A stretch of 64,000 nt of DNA from an uncultured Collinsella sp. (GTDB lineage: Bacteria; Actinomycetota; Coriobacteriia; Coriobacteriales; Coriobacteriaceae), in NCBI GenBank assembly GCA_958403385.1, contig CATXXC010000010.1, positions 26,682 to 90,681 of the forward strand, in the 5' to 3' direction. How positions within the stretch are numbered: the first letter of the stretch is position 1; the number at the start of each line of letters is the position of its first letter. Both the position numbers and the translations under genes were made by a program. Positions 59,508 through 64,000 of the stretch are shown piece after piece. Below the pieces are notes generated by a model. The model made no database searches, was not told the origin of the DNA, and saw only the letters and a list, made by a program, of their open reading frames with translations.

Positions 59508-60123
59508 CTGGCCCCTCCGATTTCGTGCATTCCGCATAGGTCAACGGGAACGAGGCCTTCAGCGCCGCGCTTTTCCGCACCGCCCAGCCGTTTTGACGCA
59601 GGAAACGCAGGTATTCCTCGCTTGTCCACCTGCTGTGGAGGGGGAATCCCGCCATACTCATGAAAAAGGCTTTTGCCTTGCCGGAAACCGAGTTCCCCGC
59701 GTGGGTGAAGGTTGGCGCGATGAGCACGCCGTCGTCCTTCAGTACCCGCCTGATTTCTTGCAGTGCCTTTTCCGGATGCGGCACTATGTGAAGCGCGTTG
59801 GACGCGATCACCACTTCGAAGGACTTCTGTGCATAGGGCAGGCGGAACATATCTTGTACGGAAAAGTGCAGCTTTGCGGATTGATTGTCCCGCTTTGCTT
59901 CAAGGATCATCTGTGCAGAAGCGTCCGTAGCCTCGATGTGCACCGCCGCATCCACGATGCTCTTTGCGATAAGCCCCGTGCCGGTGGCAACCTCCAGTAC
60001 GGTTTTTGCTTTCACCACCGGCCTGATCAGCTCATACATCTTCTCATACGCCGCCCGGTCCTTTCGCATGAAACGGTCGTACCGACCGGCATTCTTGTCC
60101 CAGAAGCCCTTGCGTTCGTGCAT
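59494..60123 (-). CDS. SAM-dependent methyltransferase, first gene of the cassette
   Basis: The 209-residue class I methyltransferase has the N-terminal FWDKNAGRYDRFM, motif I VLEVATGTGLIAKSI, motif II IEATDASAQMI and FEVVIASNALHIVPHPEKAL. It is similar to arsenite/phospholipid-type UbiE relatives but lacks the cysteine set of ArsM. The ribosome site is weak, GGGGGGCGAT-like. Inverted repeats at 60142-60159 and 60184-60199 lie just upstream. Confidence 0.85.
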   Translation of the reverse strand: MHERKGFWDKNAGRYDRFMRKDRAAYEKMYELIRPVVKAKTVLEVATGTGLIAKSIVDAAVHIEATDASAQMILEAKRDNQSAKLHFSVQDMFRLPYAQKSFEVVIASNALHIVPHPEKALQEIRRVLKDDGVLIAPTFTHAGNSVSGKAKAFFMSMAGFPLHSRWTSEEYLRFLRQNGWAVRKSAALKASFPLTYAECTKSEGPDVVL

Positions 60124-60141
60124 GGCTATCGCCCCCCAAAC

Positions 60142-60159
60142 AGTTAGAGCAATCTAACT
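60142..60159. promoter_or_regulatory. TetR-type operator candidate
   Basis: AGTTAGA-GCAA-TCTAACT, a 7-bp inverted repeat 18 bases before the first methyltransferase gene. On the minus strand it adjoins TATAGT, a plausible -10, so binding would block transcription. No TetR gene is present in the segment. Confidence 0.5.
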
Positions 60160-60183
60160 ATAACACACGAATCATGCAGTAAG

Positions 60184-60199
60184 ATAAGGCTAACCTTAT
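60184..60199. promoter_or_regulatory. Second inverted repeat upstream of the methyltransferase cassette
   Basis: ATAAGG-CTAA-CCTTAT, about 60 bases before the first gene, in the position expected of an activator or MerR-type site. Confidence 0.45.
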
Positions 60200-60349
60200 T
60201 TCTTGGCCAAGACGCATCTCTTCGGTTTTGCTTATAACGGTGTGAGTCAGATACTAGGCTGGAGCTGAAGAAGGAGCTTGGCGGACAGGTAGGTCGAAAC
60301 TGGTTCCCGGAACGGTGATCCAGCCAATTACACCAGGGCTCTAGTCATT

Positions 60350-60361
60350 GAGTGGGAATAG
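60350..60361 (+). other. Putative attachment site 3
   Basis: GAGTGGGAATAG preceded by ATT, so the frame reads V-I-E-W-E-stop as in guaA. It divides the methyltransferase segment from the defence-like segment. Confidence 0.6.
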
Positions 60362-60370
60362 AAAATTCCT

Positions 60371-60421
60371 TAGTTATGGGGGTATAAATTTGATTTCCTT
60401 TAGGATACACCCCCATAACTA
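60371..60421. repeat. Inverted repeat just inside attachment site 3
   Basis: TAGTTATGGGGGT (60371-60383) pairs perfectly with ACCCCCATAACTA (60409-60421) around a 25-base AT-rich loop, ten bases after the site. Could be a terminator, a recombinase-binding arm or an operator. Confidence 0.6.
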
Positions 60422-60637
60422 CATGAATTGACCTGCTGACTCCAATGAAGATTGGAGGGCAACTGCCAGGGATGGCGGCCCGGTGAGTGTTATTTTGCGA
60501 GCTATACGCATTGAAGGCGACCTTTCGTGGTATAAACTGCTTGCCGGAAGCCGCGGCTTTCAGAGTACGGCTTACGTGTACGTTTAACCTCCATGGGCGA
60601 CGGGGTGCCGCAAGGCGTAGAATATCGCCCACCTGTA

Positions 60638-60661
60638 GGGGCCTGCAGCGATGCGGGCCCC
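60638..60661 (+). terminator. GC hairpin directly upstream of the ToxN-like gene
   Basis: GGGGCC (60638-60643) pairs with GGCCCC (60656-60661). In type III toxin-antitoxin loci a weak terminator separates the RNA antitoxin from the toxin, and this hairpin occupies that position. No long T-run. Confidence 0.45.
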
Positions 60662-60685
60662 ACTTCGTATGAAGAGGCGCAATCG

Positions 60686-61135
60686 GTGAGGGTCGTATCC
60701 ATCTCCCAGGACTTCTTCGACCTCGCCGAGGGCGACCGCGAGCTCATGCTTAAGCACAATCTCCCCTGCACCGTGGTGGTGAGGCTGCGTTTCCGCGGGA
60801 AGCGCAGGGACTTCGCCGTGCCGCTGCATTCCAACATCGCCCCCAACGTGCCCAAAGACCAGTACCTTGCGTTGCCACCCCGCCCCACGACGCGCCCCGG
60901 CTGTCGCCACAGCATCCACTACATCAAGATGTTCCCCATAACCAAGTCCTACCAGCGCCGCTTCAGGACCGAGGGCTCGGCCTACCACGAGACGCTCCAG
61001 CGCATCATCGACGGCAACACCAAGCGCATTGTCTCCGAGTGCCAGGCGTACCTCGACCGCTACGAGTGCGAGGGAAGGCCTCGTTTCGCCGTCGACATCG
61101 ACCGCATCGTGGTGCTGCTGGAGGGCGAGAAGTAG
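60686..61135 (+). CDS. ToxN/AbiQ-like type III toxin candidate
   Basis: The 149-residue protein begins at GTG 60686 behind AGAGG (60673-60677). It has the pattern of ToxN/AbiQ endoribonucleases: an N-terminal VSISQDFFDL strand-helix, a KRRDFAVPLHSN segment, HSIHYIKMFPI in place of the usual INLN-MIPV, and a C-terminal helix with LQRIIDGNTKRI then AYLDRY. In such systems the toxin is neutralised by a repeated RNA encoded upstream. I do not see a clean tandem repeat in 60425-60637, so the RNA partner is unproven. Alternative: an uncharacterised ToxN relative with another role. Confidence 0.55.
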   Translation: MRVVSISQDFFDLAEGDRELMLKHNLPCTVVVRLRFRGKRRDFAVPLHSNIAPNVPKDQYLALPPRPTTRPGCRHSIHYIKMFPITKSYQRRFRTEGSAYHETLQRIIDGNTKRIVSECQAYLDRYECEGRPRFAVDIDRIVVLLEGEK

Positions 61136-61343
61136 GGCACCTCGGCTCAGTCTCGAGCCATACAGAGTCGCTCCGCATTTTTGAACGCCGTGTGTGCGTC
61201 CCAAATACTTGAGAAACAAGCTGTGAAGTACGGCGGCGCGCCCGTGCCCGTGCATAGCCGTCACCATCAGCGTCTACGCGGCGTTGGCTTCAAGTGGAAC
61301 TGACGCCGCTGCTGTATATGGTTTGCCTTGCTGCAAATGGCGA

Positions 61344-61763
61344 TCAATGCCCGCGATGCTTCTGCTTGCGCTTCAGTTTTCGCTGCTCGAAGCGCGCCTC
61401 CGCCTCATCCGCGCGACGCTGACTTCTTGCTTGAGCCGACTCCCGCTTCATCGCCTCCCTCTGGGCCGCGAGCACCTGCTGCGCCTTGGTGCACATCGCG
61501 GGCAGTTTAAGTGCTTTCGCTGCCTCGCGAGCGCGCCGCTTGGGGTTCTTCGCGGGCTTGCTCGCCTCGGTCGAATCGTGACCGAAGAACGAGAGCTTCG
61601 CCCATTTGTTGACAACGAATCGCAGGATCTCCTCATCGGACGGCTCTGCGCCGAAGACGATGCGGGCGGCGCCGTATCTGCCGTCCTCGACATGCTCCGC
61701 CAGCCCGACCCAGAATTGGCCGTCGTGATATACGGTCAGGGTGGACGACACGCTGATCTGCAT
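61344..61763 (-). CDS. yjdF: YjdF-family protein (DUF2992)
   Basis: The 139-residue protein matches B. subtilis YjdF in layout: LTVYHDGQFWVGL, then FGAEPSDEEILRFV, then a very basic C-terminal part (NPKRRAREAAKAL; STKAQ-like CTKAQQVL; KLKRKQKHRG). Function is unknown; in Firmicutes yjdF genes are controlled by the yjdF RNA, reported to sense azaaromatic compounds. AAAGGAGG lies eight bases before ATG 61763. The 135-base leader is duplicated without the gene at 56865-56998. Confidence 0.85.
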   Translation of the reverse strand: MQISVSSTLTVYHDGQFWVGLAEHVEDGRYGAARIVFGAEPSDEEILRFVVNKWAKLSFFGHDSTEASKPAKNPKRRAREAAKALKLPAMCTKAQQVLAAQREAMKRESAQARSQRRADEAEARFEQRKLKRKQKHRGH

Positions 61764-61898
61764 GGCTGGTTCCTCCTTTATGTAGATGACCATGCAGAGA
61801 AGGGACAACCAAGGAGGCAGGTTACTGATGCGGACTCCCGCACGCCCACGACTACCCGACGGGGACTGTGTTTTCATCTCTGATGGCCGCATTGTAGC
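61764..61898 (-). ncRNA. Leader RNA of yjdF (candidate yjdF-motif riboswitch)
   Basis: A structured 5' leader between TACAAT (about 61893-61898 on the minus strand) and the yjdF start. Blocks CCCGTCGGGTAGTCG, GCGGGAGTCCGC and CCTGCCTCCTTGG could form stacked helices ending at the AAAGGAGG. The whole leader is kept at about 90% identity in the orphan copy at 56865-56998. Assignment rests on the gene downstream and conservation; I have not matched it to the covariance model. Confidence 0.6.
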
Positions 61899-62065
61899 AC
61901 GCGCGGATTTACGATGTTGATTGCCGGCACCTAGACGGAGATGAAGGCGGTTCGATCTAGGTCAAGCCGGTCGCTCGTTCATGAAGCGGCCGATTCCCTG
62001 AAAATAAAAGGCGCCCACGAGGACACCTACAGGCTATCTTCGAACTACTTGGTTTGGGGCAGACG
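61899..62065. other. Gap between the yjdF leader and the repeated hairpin RNAs
   Basis: 167 bases with no supported gene; only the likely -35 region of yjdF on the minus strand. Confidence 0.4.
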
Positions 62066-62135
62066 GAGGAAAAAAATAGGGCAGAATCGCTCTCACGATC
62101 CCGTCCCGCAAACCCGAGGGTTTCTAACTGGCTCC
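62066..62135 (-). ncRNA. Repeated two-hairpin RNA element, distal copy
   Basis: On the minus strand: AAACCC/GGGTTT stem, then a second imperfect stem ending TCTGCCCTATTTTTTT. It parallels the proximal copy at 62193-62262, with the first stem changed compensatorily (AAAACC/GGTTTT there). Downstream of the Abi_2 gene on the same strand. Confidence 0.5.
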
Positions 62136-62192
62136 ATTATTCCGGGCTTCTCAGTTCTGTCATTGACCCAGGTATCACCCGTCTCCTATAGC

Positions 62193-62262
62193 GAGTGAAT
62201 ATAAAAATAGGGCAGAGTCGCTTGCGCAAGTCCGCCCCTAAAACCGTGAAGGTTTTGCTATC
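62193..62262 (-). ncRNA. Repeated two-hairpin RNA element, proximal copy
   Basis: On the minus strand, starting six bases after the Abi_2 stop region: AGCCTGCAGATAG, stem AAAACC-TTCAC-GGTTTT, then a second stem around CTTGCGCAAG ending TCTGCCCTATTTTTA. It could serve as the gene's terminator and as a small RNA. Shares CTGCCCTATTTTT and spacing with the copy 127 bases further on. Confidence 0.55.
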
Positions 62263-62268
62263 TGCAGG

Positions 62269-63231
62269 CTATTCTACCAACCCGAGCGATTCTGTCAACC
62301 TGCGAAGGAACTCGAGCGCGGAGCGAGCTGCGGCGTCGGGCCCCTTGTCGGGCAGCGCCTCGGTTTCGCCGTCGGCCCTGGCGAACATCTCGGCGAGCTC
62401 GGATGCGGCGCGCGAGCGCGAGGAGCCCTCGGGTACCAAGCCGGAGTGCGCCACGAGCACGGTCGCGACCTCCTGCATGGCCGTGTTCCCCATCCACTTC
62501 CTTCTGGTCGCCTTGGGAATTCCCACGGCGGCGACCCTTCGGGAGACGCCGCTGGACGCCGAGCCCCGGGCGGCGCCCCTCTCGGCGAAGCAGTTGATCA
62601 GGCACGAGCCGTGCGCGGCGCAGTTGCGGACGGACTTCACGCGCTTGAGGTCGTAGTGGGAGGCCTCCAGGCGCCTGTCGCCCCATCGCCTGGCGCAGAA
62701 GCGCACGAAGTCGATGAGGGTGCCGAACGAGGTGAGCTCAAGGAAGGCCCAGGCAGGCATGTCGCCGGAGTACTTCGCGTAGAGGCTCGAGCTGTAGGGG
62801 CTGCGGCCGCTCATCTTGAGCTCGCGCAGGCGGTACTCCCTGTTTGCAGCGGTAAGCGATGCCATGTAGTCGGCCACGATGGCGTAGCCGTCCTCTCCGC
62901 GGTCCTCCATCTCGCGAAGCAGTGTCACCTTCTGGAAATGCTCGATGTCGAGCGTCATGCCGAGCAGGGCGTGGCGCAGCTCCTGGTCGAGCGCCGCGAG
63001 CAGGCGCAGCTGGCCGAAGTCGAGGTCTACGTAGCGGCCGTCGCGCGGGCCTCCCTCGTATTTCGAGAAGAGTTTGCGGTAGGATGCGAGCTTGAAGAAG
63101 TTGCACTTGTCGCGCAGGTAGTCCGCGGCCTCTTCCTCGGAACACAGCTCGAAGGCTACCCCCTTCTGCTTGAGGTGCTCTATCTGCTGCTCGATCGTGA
63201 GGATCGGCTTCCTATCGTGGGGTTCGGCCAT
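62269..63231 (-). CDS. Abi_2-family (AbiD/AbiF-like) HEPN abortive-infection protein
   Basis: The 320-residue protein starts with KPILTIEQQIEHLKQKGVAF, the standard Abi_2 opening, and has the HEPN RNase motif R-x4-H as Arg202-His207 (VRNCAAHGSC), following the conserved region around LTSFGTLIDFVRFCA. Abi_2 proteins stop phage spread by RNA cleavage or related growth arrest, and AbiF-type members are reported to act with a non-coding RNA. AGGAGA precedes ATG 63231. Two similar hairpin RNAs lie directly downstream. The last 100 residues (Ser/Arg/Ala-rich, then SALEFLRRLTESLG) are less typical. Confidence 0.88.
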   Translation of the reverse strand: MAEPHDRKPILTIEQQIEHLKQKGVAFELCSEEEAADYLRDKCNFFKLASYRKLFSKYEGGPRDGRYVDLDFGQLRLLAALDQELRHALLGMTLDIEHFQKVTLLREMEDRGEDGYAIVADYMASLTAANREYRLRELKMSGRSPYSSSLYAKYSGDMPAWAFLELTSFGTLIDFVRFCARRWGDRRLEASHYDLKRVKSVRNCAAHGSCLINCFAERGAARGSASSGVSRRVAAVGIPKATRRKWMGNTAMQEVATVLVAHSGLVPEGSSRSRAASELAEMFARADGETEALPDKGPDAAARSALEFLRRLTESLGLVE

Positions 63232-63700
63232 GCTCGGTCTCCTGTCATAAAAAGTATTGCCTATTTTACCAGCATGTTCTCGACATTCGGTGGAGGCCTC
63301 ACCGTCGACTCATGGGCAAGCCACCTGATACGACTCCCTTTCCCTGCCAGCAGCGCAGTCGCCTGACCTGCGGCTTTGGAATCGCGTTGGAAGCCGCCCG
63401 CGACCAATCATTTGCGATTGCAGCTGGCGGCTTGCAGGCTGAAGGGCGGTTGAGTTTCAGAAACGGGCGATTCCGCCCAATCGGGCACCAGAATCACGGT
63501 CGGAAGCTCCTTTGGGACAAAAACAAAAACTCAAAGCCCTGAGTTTGAAAAAAGTTTTTGAGGTTGTCCCGGCTTTTGTCCCCGAAGCCGACGAAACGCG
63601 ACATCGCGTCATTCGGCGGCACGCGTTCCGTGTCGATGCCGAAAACTGGGTGTAACTGGAGTGACGGGACGGCAGAACCGACGCCATCGAGTGGGAGTAG
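63232..63700 (+). repeat. Right-end repeat of accessory segment 3 and preceding spacer
   Basis: 63308-63700 matches 57408-57801 over its whole length, ending at attachment site 4. 63232-63307 carries the likely Abi_2 promoter on the minus strand (TAAAAT-like hexamer about 40 bases before the gene). No coding sequence is supported; apparent frames here are not conserved between the two copies. Confidence 0.75.
63689..63700 (+). other. Putative attachment site 4 (distal end of the array)
   Basis: GAGTGGGAGTAG, identical to the guaA 3' end, preceded by ATC (A-I-E-W-E-stop). It is followed by sequence homologous to that just beyond guaA. Confidence 0.65.
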
Positions 63701-64000
63701 GCTGACAGGGTTCTGACCTGCACTTTTGAGTGCCGCACTGTGCTCCTGAGTTTCGTTTCGTACGAGAGTTACGGCAAAGCCACCAGCGATAATGGTGAGT
63801 AAATACGATAATCTAGCCTCTGTTTCCGCGTCGGAACGGAGGCTTTTTCTTTGCCTTTTTACTCCCCCCCTTTTACCTGCGATTTCGCGATTTACTCCCC
63901 GTGTTTCAAGATGGAAGCGTTTGGTTGCGAGGCGCTCCGGTGTGAGGGCCTGAGTCGTCAGGCCCCGCACAGGGGGACCGCGATGGTGGCCACCGCGCCG
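63701..64000. other. Right copy of the guaA-flank repeat and window end
   Basis: 63701-63867 resembles 53048-53214, including a diverged terminator hairpin (AGCCTC.../...GGAGGCT, then TTTTTCTTT). From 63870 to 64000 there is no recognisable gene; a short GGGCCTGA/TCAGGCCC stem lies near 63936-63956. Confidence 0.7.

Noticed and set aside
53048..63700. Complete integrative element with its own integrase
   Set aside because: No tyrosine or serine recombinase gene or fragment was recognised; only an IS3 transposase fragment and an ATPase fragment are present.
63494..63970. Minus-strand open frame near the window end
   Set aside because: It crosses attachment site 4 and two separate repeats, and the equivalent frame is not preserved in the other repeat copies.

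Overview
The window looks like chromosome from a Collinsella-type gut bacterium (Coriobacteriia, Actinomycetota). The reasons are GC-rich coding sequence with actinobacterial codon use, a tmRNA whose tag ends in ALAA, a very large SARP/LuxR-like ATPase regulator, a split MetH, GatCAB, type III glutamine synthetase, a MurT-GatD fusion and a sortase pilus locus. The genus is inferred from gene content, not from a search.

Layout. 1-3522: a pilus locus, with the 3' part of a SpaA-type pilin carrying an in-frame amber codon, a small duplicated module with a LexA-box-preceded 49-residue membrane peptide, and a class C sortase. 3523-7365: repeats, then gatC-gatA-gatB. 7366-9073: a long-armed hairpin element, nested operators and an AAA/DUF4143 ATPase. 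9138-13841: an AraC regulator divergent from two exporter-fold ABC half-transporters. 14029-16368: a small membrane protein and a P1B-type metal ATPase. 16508-17373: a RelB-like/PIN toxin-antitoxin pair. 18104-18467: tmRNA, followed by tmRNA-derived short repeats and a 62-bp tandem array of covarying hairpins. 19147-24054: patatin, rplM-rpsI, glmM, PTS EIIA and nagB. 24503-29000: SARP regulator, yhbY and an amber-interrupted methyltransferase. 29084-34936 (minus): a second long-armed hairpin element, UPF0210, metH, its separate reactivation domain and metF. 35363-42166: type III GS, tRNA-Glu, fused murT-gatD and two repeat-type proteins. 42667-49153: Fe-ADH, glycerol dehydrogenase, D-hydroxyacid dehydrogenase, ferredoxin-like protein, ychF and a DUF1648 protein. 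49163-51182: a divergent unknown/HTH pair sharing a perfect 24-bp palindrome, and asparaginase. 51449-53047: guaA.

53048-63700 is an accessory region downstream of guaA. The last codons of guaA (GAGTGGGARTAG) recur in direct orientation at 57790, 60350 and 63689, and the sequence just beyond guaA is repeated after the last copy. This divides the region into three cargo segments: a Mef/Msr-like macrolide-resistance pair with a leader-peptide attenuator plus element debris; a cassette of three SAM methyltransferases; and a defence-like segment with a ToxN/AbiQ-like protein, YjdF with a conserved leader RNA, and an Abi_2 HEPN protein with repeated hairpin RNAs. No integrase is visible.

How the genes work together: metF, the reactivation-domain protein and metH form one methionine/folate operon. 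gatCAB supplies Gln-tRNA(Gln)/Asn-tRNA(Asn) by amidation. glmM and nagB act at opposite ends of amino-sugar flux. MurT-GatD amidates lipid II. The signals that look least described are the 62-bp hairpin array, the two long-armed hairpin elements, the tandem guaA islands with their RNA elements, and the LexA-box small membrane peptide.
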